DNA of 63,234 nt from Arthrobacter bambusae (GTDB taxonomy: Bacteria; Actinomycetota; Actinomycetes; Actinomycetales; Micrococcaceae): positions 1-63,234 of the forward strand of contig NZ_JAHHZS010000025.1 of the NCBI RefSeq assembly GCF_022606295.1, in the 5' to 3' direction. Position numbers and translations under genes: made by a program. The notes under the pieces were generated by a model. The model saw only the letters and a program-made list of their open reading frames with translations. It made no database searches and had not been told where the DNA came from. Positions 53,934 to 62,582 of this stretch are shown here, piece by piece (position 1 is the stretch's first letter; each line of letters begins with the position of its first letter).

Positions 53934-55700
53934 CTATATACGCCGTTTCAGCCCGACGTGTGCCGTCCGATACCCGAGCCGGGTGTAGAAGGCTCGGGCC
54001 CGTTCCCGTGCTTCGTCGGTGGTCACTTGTGCTAGTTGCGCCCCACGCGCACGGCCAAAATTGTGGGCCCACTCAAGCATCGCGGCACCCAAGCCCTGTG
54101 AACGTTCCGCGGCAGCAACTCGAAGTCCTTCGATCTGTAGTCGGGAAGAACCACCCCGGGAAAGTCCTGGAATGACGGTCAATTGCATCGTGGCAACAAT
54201 GCAATCGGAATCATTGCGGACAACCCCCAGATAGTTGGAGCTGTCGCGAACAACCAGGTTGTAGGCCGCCTCGTATCGTTCGAACTCGGCGCACTCCCGA
54301 TCCGGACCGAACTGATCATCCGACAGCAGCGCGGCGATGGCTTTAACATCATCGCGTCTCGCCCGTTCCAGCCTGAAGGTCCGGCCAGCCACGCGCAGAA
54401 GTCCTCGAACCGAGGACCGCGCATCTGACTGCAAGCGAGCGACCAGAAGATCAAGCCATCCGCCGACGCTGATCCGGGCCTCAACGGTGTCAGGATAGCG
54501 ACACCTCAAATGCAACCCGGTGTCGTCCAGGATGAACCACAGCATGACGCCGTCCGTGTCGATTGTCGCGCTCACGTACTGGGCGTCGAGTCCGACGGAA
54601 TCGATTCGCACAGGCAGCCTGCGCAGGTCCAGCCAGGAGATCGCGAACATCCCGGGAGCTACCGGCATGCCGCCCCATGGAGCCAGGACGTCCGCGAGGG
54701 GCCATGCGCCAAGCTGTACGGCCTCTTTGACCGCGGCCGCCGCGGCGAGCGGCTCGGCGACCGCAGACTCAAGTACCGAATTAGTGATGAACCATCCGAC
54801 TGAGTCATGCCATTTGTCGTCGAAGCGGCTGTGCACGGGAAATACGGCTCGCAGCGGGGTTCCCGCCAACTCTCGGGTCACCGCGGTCATCGCGACAACG
54901 GCGAGTGCAAGCGTCGAGACACCGTCGTTGCGGGCTTGCGCCGCGAATGCCGCACCGTCGTCGAGATCGAAGACATCGCGAACTTCCACGCGCTCGCGCT
55001 GAGGATCGGGCGCACCCAGGGGCAGTGGGAATTGCGGCATTGCGCCGCCGCTGTCCCCGATGATTTGTTCCCACCGGTGGCGCACGTGGTCCGGCGCCGG
55101 TTTCCGGTCCAGCAGCGCCTGGGTGTGTTCAACAAACGCCGGCGCTGGCTCGGGCAACAGTTCACGGCCGTCGCTCCCGGCGTCGAGGGCTGACAGCAGG
55201 TCGCGCGCGATCACCAGCATCGACCACATGTCCACATGTGCGTGGTCGGCCGCGATCACAACGGTGATTCCAGCGGCAGTCTCCAAGACGCACAGCCGGT
55301 GTGAGGGGCGTTGGTATGGGGAGCAGGCCGCATCGAGGATGTCCCGCACCGCCTCATTGACGGCCTGGCCGGGAGATACCTCATGCTCCACCCAGGTTCC
55401 CGGACCAATTTCAATTTCGTGAAGCTCCGGATCGCCGTCCGCGCCGGGCACGAATGCCGTTCGCAGAGTTCCGTGACGGCCGACGACGGCCAGCCAGGCA
55501 TCGGCAATTGCCTCACGACCAGTTGGTGAAGGCAGCCGAAAAGACATTGCCATCCAGGATCCGCGCCGGTCGCCGGCCCCGACATGGAGCCGCTGGTCAA
55601 AGGACACCGGAAGACGACCGCGGAGCGCAGACACGCTGACGTCATAGCCCCAAAGTCGTCCGAACGGTAGGCGCAGGTGCGTGACGTTGGTCAGGCGCAT
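53934..55700 (-). CDS. Condensation-domain-like acyltransferase fused to a GNAT domain
   Basis: The 588-residue protein starts MRLTNVTHLRLPFGRLWGYD. Residues about 30-430 resemble the NRPS condensation/PapA acyltransferase superfamily; the catalytic HxxxD is H153-x3-D157 in AADHAHVDMWS, with Met where Gly is usual, and a later segment (GWFITNSVLESAV) fits the fold. Residues about 440-588 are a GNAT domain with the CoA loop RSQGLGAAMLEWA and the C-terminal FYTRLGY. No carrier-protein or adenylation domains are present. It probably acylates a small molecule, but the substrate is unknown. Confidence 0.8.
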   Translation of the reverse strand: MRLTNVTHLRLPFGRLWGYDVSVSALRGRLPVSFDQRLHVGAGDRRGSWMAMSFRLPSPTGREAIADAWLAVVGRHGTLRTAFVPGADGDPELHEIEIGPGTWVEHEVSPGQAVNEAVRDILDAACSPYQRPSHRLCVLETAAGITVVIAADHAHVDMWSMLVIARDLLSALDAGSDGRELLPEPAPAFVEHTQALLDRKPAPDHVRHRWEQIIGDSGGAMPQFPLPLGAPDPQRERVEVRDVFDLDDGAAFAAQARNDGVSTLALAVVAMTAVTRELAGTPLRAVFPVHSRFDDKWHDSVGWFITNSVLESAVAEPLAAAAAVKEAVQLGAWPLADVLAPWGGMPVAPGMFAISWLDLRRLPVRIDSVGLDAQYVSATIDTDGVMLWFILDDTGLHLRCRYPDTVEARISVGGWLDLLVARLQSDARSSVRGLLRVAGRTFRLERARRDDVKAIAALLSDDQFGPDRECAEFERYEAAYNLVVRDSSNYLGVVRNDSDCIVATMQLTVIPGLSRGGSSRLQIEGLRVAAAERSQGLGAAMLEWAHNFGRARGAQLAQVTTDEARERARAFYTRLGYRTAHVGLKRRI

Positions 55701-55784
55701 GGCAGTATCGTATCGCCCCAGATAGCCTGAATGCTCAACGCGGCCGCTCCAAGTGCCGCGGCCAGTGACGAAACGAGGAGCTTG

Positions 55785-56564
55785 ATGCCCACTTTCGAGG
55801 TTCCCGGCGCCGAGCTTGCGGTTGCTTTGAGCGACGAATGTGGGCATCCGATTGTCCAACTGCATGGCCTCACCTCAAGCCGCGCGCACGATCGGGTTCT
55901 CAACCTCGACCTCGGCCGAGGGCTCAGTGGAACCCGGCTGCTGCGGTACGACGCACGCGGCCATGGCCGGTCGACAGGGCGGAAGGTCCCCGAGGACTAT
56001 CAGTGGCAAAACCTCGCCGACGACCTCCTGCGGCTGCTCGATCACTGGTTCCCCGGCGAACGTGTCCACGGAGTCGGTCCCTCCATGGGTACCGGCACAC
56101 TCCTGCACGCCGCTTCCCGCGAGCCGGACCGCTTTACCGGGCTCACTCTCATGGTGCCGCCCACTGCGTGGGAAACCCGAGCTGCGCAGGCTGCAAACTA
56201 CCGGGTTGCCGCGGCGCTTATCGAGTCTGTTGGTGTCGAGGCATTCCTCGCCACCACCCGCGGAACAACACCACCGCCGGCCACGATTGGTGCTCCGGAG
56301 ACCGTGCCCGACGTCCCCGATGCCCTCTTGCCGTCGGTATTTCGGGGCGCGGCACTCAGCGATCTGCCTGCTCCTGAGGCCGTCGCGCGAATCGATATCC
56401 CGACGACGATCCTGGCGTGGGTTGATGATCCGGGCCACCCGCTGTCAACCGCGGAATCCCTTGCCGCGCTGCTTCCCCAAGCAACACTGACGGTCGCCCG
56501 CACCCCGGACGATGTCGAAACCTGGCCCAATATCCTGTGCCGAGATATTGAACGTTGGGGCTGA
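55785..56564 (+). CDS. Alpha/beta-fold hydrolase
   Basis: The 259-residue hydrolase has an oxyanion HGLTSS (near residue 28) and a nucleophile elbow GVGPSMGTG (G-x-S-x-G). A later Asp (WVDDPGHPL) and downstream segment should complete the triad, though the final histidine is not certain. GAGGAGCTTG immediately precedes the ATG at 55785 and decides the start. It is divergent from the condensation-GNAT gene with 84 bp between starts, suggesting a shared pathway. Confidence 0.85.
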   Translation: MPTFEVPGAELAVALSDECGHPIVQLHGLTSSRAHDRVLNLDLGRGLSGTRLLRYDARGHGRSTGRKVPEDYQWQNLADDLLRLLDHWFPGERVHGVGPSMGTGTLLHAASREPDRFTGLTLMVPPTAWETRAAQAANYRVAAALIESVGVEAFLATTRGTTPPPATIGAPETVPDVPDALLPSVFRGAALSDLPAPEAVARIDIPTTILAWVDDPGHPLSTAESLAALLPQATLTVARTPDDVETWPNILCRDIERWG

Positions 56565-56577
56565 GACTGGATGATCG

Positions 56578-57090
56578 TTACCCGATCAGGTAGACCATGC
56601 CGCGCCCCTCGTCGGCGAGATTGGCGGCGAAGACCCGAGCGAGTCGAAGATAGCCAACGGCATACTCGACGTCAAGGTCCCGATCGACACGTGGCGAATC
56701 CGGCAACCGCAGCCTCACCTCCGCATCAGAGATATCGTCCAAGTCCTGAGCAATCGTCAAAACCTCGGACGGAGTCAAGGCCCTTACCCACGGGTCCCAA
56801 CCGTCGCCATGCATGGTCACGTTCCCTTCAAACATACGAAAAGCGGGTCGCGCCGCCATGGCCTCCCCCATTGGGGCCGTGAGAACCTGTAGATGCCGCC
56901 ACGCCTTGTCCAGATAGAGCATGTCGCGCTCAGATATCAATTGCTCGAAGGTGGTACCACTGGTCCCGATACCAGGGTCAAGGCCCCAAGCATCAGCAAG
57001 CGGATCGACCGACACGAAGGTCATCGGGTCGGAAAGCACCCGTTCAGTGAGGTCGCCGTCGAATGCATATGCGTAATATCTGATTCCCAT
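56578..57090 (-). CDS. DUF1877-like (YfbM-type) hypothetical protein
   Basis: This 170-residue protein starts MGIRYYAYAFD and contains YLDKAWRHLQVL (about 59-70) and the last residues GMVYLIG, both reminiscent of the E. coli YfbM/DUF1877 family. It has no signal or membrane segment. It lies 13 bp from the convergent hydrolase stop. No function is known for the family. Confidence 0.7.
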   Translation of the reverse strand: MGIRYYAYAFDGDLTERVLSDPMTFVSVDPLADAWGLDPGIGTSGTTFEQLISERDMLYLDKAWRHLQVLTAPMGEAMAARPAFRMFEGNVTMHGDGWDPWVRALTPSEVLTIAQDLDDISDAEVRLRLPDSPRVDRDLDVEYAVGYLRLARVFAANLADEGRGMVYLIG

Positions 57091-57201
57091 TCACCAAGTA
57101 TTGCCAAAGAGCAAGCCGCGCAGGACGGTTGAGTTGCGCTATGTGGATAATTCGCGAGATGCACTGTACCGGCATGTCGATGACCAGCCGCACCGATTTG
57201 T

Positions 57202-57504
57202 TCACGCGATCTTGAGAGGCGTGATGGCCGCGATCTGCCCAGCCGCACGATCTTCGGCAACGTCGAGATCGTAATGCGTCTGCAGGTTGAGCCAGAACTG
57301 AGCCGACGTTCCAAAATACTTGCCGAGACGTAGTGCCGTGTCGGCTGTGATCGCACGCTTGCCGTGCACTATCTCATTGATTCGGCGCGGCGGCACATGG
57401 ATCGCCACGGCGAGCTTGTTCTGCGTGATGCCGAAACCCACAATGAAATCCTCCATGAGAACTTCACCTGGGTGAATCGGCGCAAGATAGTCAATGGTAG
57501 TCAA
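57202..57504 (-). CDS. higA: HigA-type antitoxin (XRE-family HTH)
   Basis: The approximately 100-residue protein begins LTTIDYLAPIHPGEVLMEDF at TTG 57504, where AGGAGGTGGAG in the end of higB provides the ribosome site. The HTH core (GITQNKLAVAIHVPPRRINE then IVHGKRAITADTALRLGKYF) is HigA-like. HigA neutralises HigB and represses the operon. The open frame upstream overlaps higB and is not part of the family. Confidence 0.88.
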   Translation of the reverse strand: MTTIDYLAPIHPGEVLMEDFIVGFGITQNKLAVAIHVPPRRINEIVHGKRAITADTALRLGKYFGTSAQFWLNLQTHYDLDVAEDRAAGQIAAITPLKIA

Positions 57505-57772
57505 CGATCTCCACCTCCTCTGGTCCAGCGTCTGTCCACCTGAAGCAGATCCGCCACTGGTCGTTGATCCTGATGCTGTATGGACCGGCCCGGTCACCTT
57601 TCAGTGCTTCGAGCCGGTTCCCCGGCGGAACGCGGAGATCCTCGATCGACTCCGCGGACCCCACCTGGCGAAGCTTGCGGAGGGCGGACCGAAGGATCCG
57701 TGAATCCATCGAAGCCACATGCTCACGACTCCACAGCCGTTCGGTGTCTTTGCTCCCGAACGACCTGATCAT
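57491..57772 (-). CDS. higB: HigB-type toxin (RelE/ParE superfamily)
   Basis: This 93-residue protein begins MIRSFGSKDTERLWSREHVA and contains RLEALKGDRAGPYSIRINDQ and WRICFRW, the HigB/RelE signature. It should cleave mRNA on ribosomes. It precedes and overlaps higA by 14 bases, the typical higBA order. A double palindrome lies 13 bp upstream. Confidence 0.9.
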   Translation of the reverse strand: MIRSFGSKDTERLWSREHVASMDSRILRSALRKLRQVGSAESIEDLRVPPGNRLEALKGDRAGPYSIRINDQWRICFRWTDAGPEEVEIVDYH

Positions 57773-57784
57773 GACATCAGGATA

Positions 57785-57815
57785 TAACGCACGGCGTTAA
57801 TAACGCTAGACGTTA
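57785..57815 (-). promoter_or_regulatory. Double higBA operator
   Basis: TAACGC-ACG-GCGTTA (57785-57799) and TAACG-CTAGA-CGTTA (57801-57815) are adjacent palindromes with the same half-site. The pair lies just upstream of higB, so cooperative autorepression by HigA or HigBA is likely. Confidence 0.75.
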
Positions 57816-57950
57816 AATCGGGGCCTCACGACGCGTTCCGTCACAGGAAAGCAGGCGTCCGGCCGGCGAAGTCACCCCGGTATACACCGCGCCGGATGGA
57901 CGGCGTAACTATCGGCGCCACCGCAGCGAGCGGACGGATAGGCTGGGTGG

Positions 57951-58643
57951 ATGGCGACAGTTATTCTCGTGCGGCACGGCCGCACTACAGCCAATGCCAC
58001 TGGCCTGCTAGCCGGACGGGCCGTCGGCGTCGGCCTGGACGACATCGGGCGCGACCAGGCGGCCCTGACGGGAACCCGTCTCGCGGCAGTGCCCTTGGTC
58101 GCGGTGGTGTCGAGCCCTCTTGAGCGTTGCCAGCAGACGGCACAGCTCATCCTCGATCGCCAGGCCGGCACGCCGTACGCGCCGGTCGAGCCCGATCTCA
58201 CCGAGTGCGATTACGGCCAGTGGCAGGGCCGCACGCTCAGTGATCTCGCGACCGAGGATCTGTGGCCGGTCGTGCAGTCCCAACCGTCCGCCGTCGTCTT
58301 CCCCGGAGGTGAATCCATGGCCGCGATGCAGGCTCGGTCGGTGGCCGCGATTCGACGCCACGATGCAGCCTTCGAAGCCGAGCACGGGCCTGGAGCCGTG
58401 TGGGTGGCCGTGAGTCACGGCGACATCATCAAGTCAATCCTCGCCGACGCGCTCGGCATGCACCTTGACCTGTTCCAGCGTCTTACCGTGGGCCCCGGCT
58501 CCGTATCGATCGTGCGCTACGGCGCTAGCCGGCCCAGCGTACACGCGACAAACACCGACGCGGGTGATCTGTCATGGCTGTCAAACGGCGTCCACTCTGG
58601 CGATGCGCCGGTGGGCGGCGGAGCGGGACGGCAGGCGCCATGA
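57951..58643 (+). CDS. Histidine phosphatase / MSMEG_4193-type phosphomutase-like protein
   Basis: This 230-residue protein has the catalytic LVRHGRTTAN (His near residue 9, R-H-G), second site SSPLERCQQTA, and SHGDIIK near 163-169, the histidine-phosphatase triad. It belongs to the MSMEG_4193-like group of broad-specificity phosphatases. It heads the trio with DUF3090 and SCO1664 genes, 23 bp apart. Confidence 0.9.
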   Translation: MATVILVRHGRTTANATGLLAGRAVGVGLDDIGRDQAALTGTRLAAVPLVAVVSSPLERCQQTAQLILDRQAGTPYAPVEPDLTECDYGQWQGRTLSDLATEDLWPVVQSQPSAVVFPGGESMAAMQARSVAAIRRHDAAFEAEHGPGAVWVAVSHGDIIKSILADALGMHLDLFQRLTVGPGSVSIVRYGASRPSVHATNTDAGDLSWLSNGVHSGDAPVGGGAGRQAP

Positions 58644-58666
58644 ACCCCAGGCTTTAGAATACTGAC

Positions 58667-59221
58667 ATGCCTACACGTGTTCACGAGTTTGCCTGGCCTG
58701 ATCGGGTCGTCGTCGGAACCATTGGCCTTCCAGGGGCGCGCACGTTCTACCTGCAGGTACGGGCAGGGACGCAGGTCGTAAGTATTGCCTTGGAGAAGCA
58801 GCAATCGGCTCTGCTCGCGGAGAAGATCGACGAAATTCTCGACCAGCTCATCACCGTGGAGGGCAACCCCTTCAGCGTTCCCACGAGTACTCCCATCGAA
58901 CTTGTCGACAATGATCAGCTCGACGCCGTTCAGGAGCAGTTTCGCACCGGCGTCATGAGCCTAGGCTGGGACCCAACCACGGCCCAGGTGGTACTAGAGG
59001 CCTACCCCATCGCCGATGTCGATGCTGATGAAAGCGACCCGTCGCTTGATGAGGACGGCGCTGACGAGACCGAAATGCTCCTGGTGCGCATGCCGGTCGG
59101 CACCGCGCGCGCGTTCGCCAAACGCACCCGTGAGATCGTGGCCGCCGGGCGTCCGACGTGCCCGCTCTGCGGTTACCCGATAGACCCCGACGGGCACTTC
59201 TGTACCCTCCCCGAGGTCTGA
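58667..59221 (+). CDS. DUF3090 protein
   Basis: This 184-residue protein begins VHEFAWPDRVVVGTIGLPGA then RTFYLQVR, typical of DUF3090. Near the C-terminus CPLCGYPIDPDGHFC forms a likely zinc-binding knuckle. Function unknown; it is usually beside the SCO1664 family. The stop overlaps the next start as TGATG. Confidence 0.9.
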   Translation: MPTRVHEFAWPDRVVVGTIGLPGARTFYLQVRAGTQVVSIALEKQQSALLAEKIDEILDQLITVEGNPFSVPTSTPIELVDNDQLDAVQEQFRTGVMSLGWDPTTAQVVLEAYPIADVDADESDPSLDEDGADETEMLLVRMPVGTARAFAKRTREIVAAGRPTCPLCGYPIDPDGHFCTLPEV

Positions 59222-59988
59222 TGCCAGCGCCGGACCTAGTGACCGCCGAGCTGACGCTCACCGGCCGCATCACGACGGCTTCAAACGCTACGTTTCTGGG
59301 CAGCATAGGCGACGTGGCGGTTGTCTATAAGCCAATAGCCGGCGAAACCCCGCTGTGGGACTTTCCCCATCGCACCCTAGCTCTCCGGGAAGTGGCTGCC
59401 TACCTGGTCTCGCAGGCTTTCGGCTGGGACATCGTGCCGCGCACCTGGCTGCGCGATGGTCCGATGGGCGAAGGAATGGTGCAGCTCTGGCAGGACCAAG
59501 ACCCCGCGCAAAACGCCGTGGACCTGGTCGAAACGGACCATGTGCCGGAGACGGGCTGGAAACCCGTCCTTGAGGGACAAGATGCGAACGGACGGATGGT
59601 CACCCTCGTTCACGAAGATTCACCAGCGCTCAGACGCATGGCGGTGTTCGACGTCGTCGTCAACAACGCCGACCGCAAAGGCGACCACATTCTTGCCATG
59701 ACGGACGGACACCGGCACGGCGTCGACCATGGGCTCACCTTTCACCGAGACCACAAACTGCGCACGGTGCTGTGGGGATGGTTGGGAGACCCTCTGACAG
59801 CCGAGGAACTGGACGGCATCGATCGTGTCAGCGAAGGACTGCGCGGTGGGCTGGGCCGAAACCTGGCGGACTTGCTCAGCGCCGAAGAAATCGCATCGCT
59901 CGCCGCCCGCTGCGCCCGGTTGCGCTTGGCAGGGCGGTTTCCGGCTCCGAGCGGTGAGATGTCCGCGGTGCCTTGGCCGCTGTTCTAA
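59221..59988 (+). CDS. SCO1664-family protein (kinase-like fold)
   Basis: The 255-residue protein has strand FLGSIGDVAVVYKPIAGETPLWDFP, which contributes a lysine, VAYLVSQAFGWDIVPRTWLR, and VVNNADRKGDHI, a D-R-K-G-like catalytic loop. VDHGLTFHRDHKLRTVLWGW also resembles the PI3/4-kinase-like family. In Streptomyces the neighbour is mshC (SCO1663), absent here. Its role is unknown, but the context suggests mycothiol or small-molecule metabolism. Confidence 0.88.
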   Translation: MPAPDLVTAELTLTGRITTASNATFLGSIGDVAVVYKPIAGETPLWDFPHRTLALREVAAYLVSQAFGWDIVPRTWLRDGPMGEGMVQLWQDQDPAQNAVDLVETDHVPETGWKPVLEGQDANGRMVTLVHEDSPALRRMAVFDVVVNNADRKGDHILAMTDGHRHGVDHGLTFHRDHKLRTVLWGWLGDPLTAEELDGIDRVSEGLRGGLGRNLADLLSAEEIASLAARCARLRLAGRFPAPSGEMSAVPWPLF

Positions 59989-60218
59989 GGGATTTGGGCG
60001 ACGCCGAAGGCGCCACGACACGCTTTCCCGCCCTGGCAGGCCGACGCTGCGGGCGTGTGTTGTCCAGGCGGAAAGAAACCCGGCCAGACTTGTTTGGTGA
60101 GTCGGCAGCCGCGGCACCACGTACCCAGCCTGCGCCCAGAGTGGACGAATAAGGTAGTGGGGCTTACATGTCTGCGCAATGAACCGGCAGACACGAACCG
60201 CATGTGGAAGGACACCGA

Positions 60219-60959
60219 ATGGCAAAGCCCACAACGAAGTCACTGAAAACCCGTATCGGAATCGGAGCGGCCGCCGTAGTGGCCGCCGGCGCAATGGCCA
60301 CCGTCGGCATCGGAGTAGCAGCAGCCTCGCCGTCCGCCCCGGCGCCGTCCGCAACCGCAAGCCCGTCGGCCGGAGCCAAAACCGGCACCCACGCAGGTGC
60401 AGGGAATCTCGGCGCGTTCCTGCGCCTCAATGCGAACAGCCCGCAGGCTGCCGGGGACCGCGCCGCGAAGGCCGCCACCGCGCTGGTGAACCACTCGAAG
60501 GTTTTCTCCAAGCTTCCAGCCGCCTTGCAGGCGGACCTGACGACCCTCAAGAACGCCGCCCCGGCTGACCGGGTGAAGGACGCCGTCAAAATCAAGACCA
60601 CCGCCCTCTCCGGCGGATACGGCGCCGACATCCAGAAGCGCGCCGAGAACCTGCAGAAGACCGCCACCGGGACCGCAGGGCTGCGGCAGGAATTGCGCAC
60701 CGCCCTGGCTTCTGCCAACCCGGGCGCCGGCATGCAGAGGATTGCCGACCAACTCATCGGCCACCCGAAACTCTTCGCGAAGCTCCCGGCCAACCTGCAG
60801 TCGGATCTGAAGACCCTCAAGGCCGCCGCCCCGGCTGACCTGGACACCCAGGCCAACAAGATCAAGGACACTGCGCTGAACGGCGGATACGGTGCCAAGA
60901 TCCAGAAGGCAGTCCAGTCGCTCGAGAAGAAGGCCTCCGCCGCGGCGCCCGCGGCCTAA
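60219..60959 (+). CDS. Secreted protein with two 65-residue internal repeats
   Basis: The 246-residue protein has a signal-like N-terminus (TRIGIGAAAVVAAGAMATVG through IGVAAASP, residues 11-38) and an Ala/Ser/Pro linker. Two repeats follow at about 83-147 and 173-237, exactly 90 residues apart: VFSKLPAALQADLTTLKNAA and LFAKLPANLQSDLKTLKAAA. Each ends in a GGYGA-x-IQK motif. ATG 60219 is preceded by GGAAGGACACCGA. No family is recognised. The gene is followed by a perfect terminator. Confidence 0.82.
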   Translation: MAKPTTKSLKTRIGIGAAAVVAAGAMATVGIGVAAASPSAPAPSATASPSAGAKTGTHAGAGNLGAFLRLNANSPQAAGDRAAKAATALVNHSKVFSKLPAALQADLTTLKNAAPADRVKDAVKIKTTALSGGYGADIQKRAENLQKTATGTAGLRQELRTALASANPGAGMQRIADQLIGHPKLFAKLPANLQSDLKTLKAAAPADLDTQANKIKDTALNGGYGAKIQKAVQSLEKKASAAAPAA

Positions 60960-61010
60960 CGGGCCGCTCCATTTTCCGGTAAAGTGCCGCGCACCTGATC
61001 CTCCCGACAA

Positions 61011-61048
61011 CCACAAAGGGTCCCCGCATCCGCGGGGACCCTTTGTGG
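61011..61048 (+). terminator. Perfect 17-bp terminator after the secreted-protein gene
   Basis: CCACAAAGGGTCCCCGC (61011-61027) and its exact complement (61032-61048) flank a four-base loop, about 50 bp after the stop at 60959. No T-run follows. Bases 61049-61438 contain no convincing gene; the only frames are short or extend the following ORF without a start. Confidence 0.8.
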
Positions 61049-61438
61049 TGGAATCACGGCCGAAACCAGGAAGACCCCCCGGTCTTCATTCCAGTCAGAG
61101 TGAATATGATTGCAGTAATCCCCTCCCTCGTCATCGCAAATCACCGTGCGGGTCTTACGTATTTGGCTTAGGCCAGCAACGGCGCGGAACGTGTCGGCGG
61201 CCCTTTGTGGCACGGTGGTCGACCGGCTTGCGGGGGTTCTGGAAGCCGGATGAGTAAGACCGCCGCACCGCAAATTAACGACCATCCGGCAACCGGACGG
61301 CGTGAGCCTCGGGTACCGGGCCACGTTTATCTGACTCTGGCGTTTGCCGGTCACGCCAGTTTCATGTGCCTTGCCCAAGTAGAATCCTCCGTGGAAAGAG
61401 CGGGGACGGCCTCCGTCGGCAGAAAGGGCACGGACTAC

Positions 61439-61957
61439 ATGAGCCAAGAACCGCAGCGGCTGACCGAGGAGACATCCGAGCGGCCCGACCTGCCACCACG
61501 AGCAACTCGAACCTTTGCCTTTTCGTGGCATAAAGCAATGAGATCACGGCATTGGCGCTTTTGGATGGGACTTTTCGAGGCGGTATCTGGATTGTTCATG
61601 GGAGGGGTTATAGTGCTCGCTTCCATCCCGGTCATCGGGCAAATACAGAACCTAAGGGTTTCAGAAGTGCAACGCCAGGCAGGATGGGTTGCGTCCATCA
61701 TCGCCATAATCGTGGCCTTCAGCGTGGTGGCCATTGCTGGCGTGATCATCGGAGTCTGGAATCTGGTAACCATAAGGAGTACGGCAAGCTCACCATTGGT
61801 CGCGGCCATTTTTGTTTCCGCAGCGTCAATCGTGCTGCTGATGTTCTTCTGGGGCGAACCGTTCGATCCAATGAAAATCTCATTCGTCCTCTTGCACGTG
61901 CTGTTAAGCGTTTGGACCGCCGGAATCCTTCGGCTAACGAAAGACCTCGTTCCGTAA
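61439..61957 (+). CDS. Hypothetical four-helix membrane protein
   Basis: The 172-residue protein begins MSQEPQRLTEETSERPDLPP. Four hydrophobic helices (about 43-65, 82-108, 115-135 and 145-163) suggest an integral membrane protein with a cytosolic N-tail. The ATG at 61439 has AAAGGG eleven bases upstream. I recognise no family. Codon use is less biased to G/C at third positions than its neighbours, which could indicate transfer. Confidence 0.65.
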   Translation: MSQEPQRLTEETSERPDLPPRATRTFAFSWHKAMRSRHWRFWMGLFEAVSGLFMGGVIVLASIPVIGQIQNLRVSEVQRQAGWVASIIAIIVAFSVVAIAGVIIGVWNLVTIRSTASSPLVAAIFVSAASIVLLMFFWGEPFDPMKISFVLLHVLLSVWTAGILRLTKDLVP

Positions 61958-62072
61958 CGCTGACAGGCCCGACCAGATCCGGCTCTCGTCCAGTCGATGT
62001 GATATGTCCGGCAAGGGATCGGCTAGCGGGCAAGACCGAAGGAGGACTCCCCGCGCCCAGTACGCTGTGCCC

Positions 62073-62534
62073 ATGCAGATTCGTGAATCGACCCTGGACG
62101 ACCTCGCACAAGTGCATGCGGTCTGTGATGCCAGCGCCCGAGCACGCTGGACCAGTGAGATGATCGCTCCCAGGAGCGACCGAGTCGTGTTGGTGGCTGT
62201 CACGCAAGGCGAGGTCGTCGGCGTAGCTAAGACGCATCTCCACCCGCATCCCGATGGCGGCGCACCAGCGGGCCACTATCTCGGGGGCGTCGTAGTCGCG
62301 CCGGGGTTCCGCCGGCGAGGAGTCGGTTCTGCCCTCACCCGTACGAGATTGGAATGGATCTGGTCTCGGGCCTCGACCGCTTACTATTTCACGAACGAAC
62401 ACAACACGGCATCCATCCGAATGCATGAGACTCTCGGCTTCGGCTTCCGGCCGGTCGTCCGATCCTCAATGATTCGCGGAGTGACCGCGGACGACGGTCG
62501 GTCCGAGCTCATTCTCTTCGAGGCGTCCCGGTAA
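62073..62534 (+). CDS. GNAT-family N-acetyltransferase
   Basis: This 153-residue protein begins MQIRESTLDDLAQVHAVCDA. The CoA-binding motif A is GGVVVAPGFRRRGVGSALTR (about 71-90, RRRGVG), and motif B runs into TNEHNTASIRMHETLGFGF. It lies 115 bp after the membrane protein and 48 bp from the convergent NERD remnant. The acceptor is unknown. Confidence 0.88.
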   Translation: MQIRESTLDDLAQVHAVCDASARARWTSEMIAPRSDRVVLVAVTQGEVVGVAKTHLHPHPDGGAPAGHYLGGVVVAPGFRRRGVGSALTRTRLEWIWSRASTAYYFTNEHNTASIRMHETLGFGFRPVVRSSMIRGVTADDGRSELILFEASR

Positions 62535-62582
62535 GCGATCCCTTAGGTGCTTCCGAACAGCTTCGAACATAGTGACCTGACG

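Noticed and set aside
61049..61438. Extended N-terminus for the following membrane protein
   Set aside because: The in-frame extension from 61205 has no membrane or conserved features and lacks a ribosome site; the ATG at 61439 is better.
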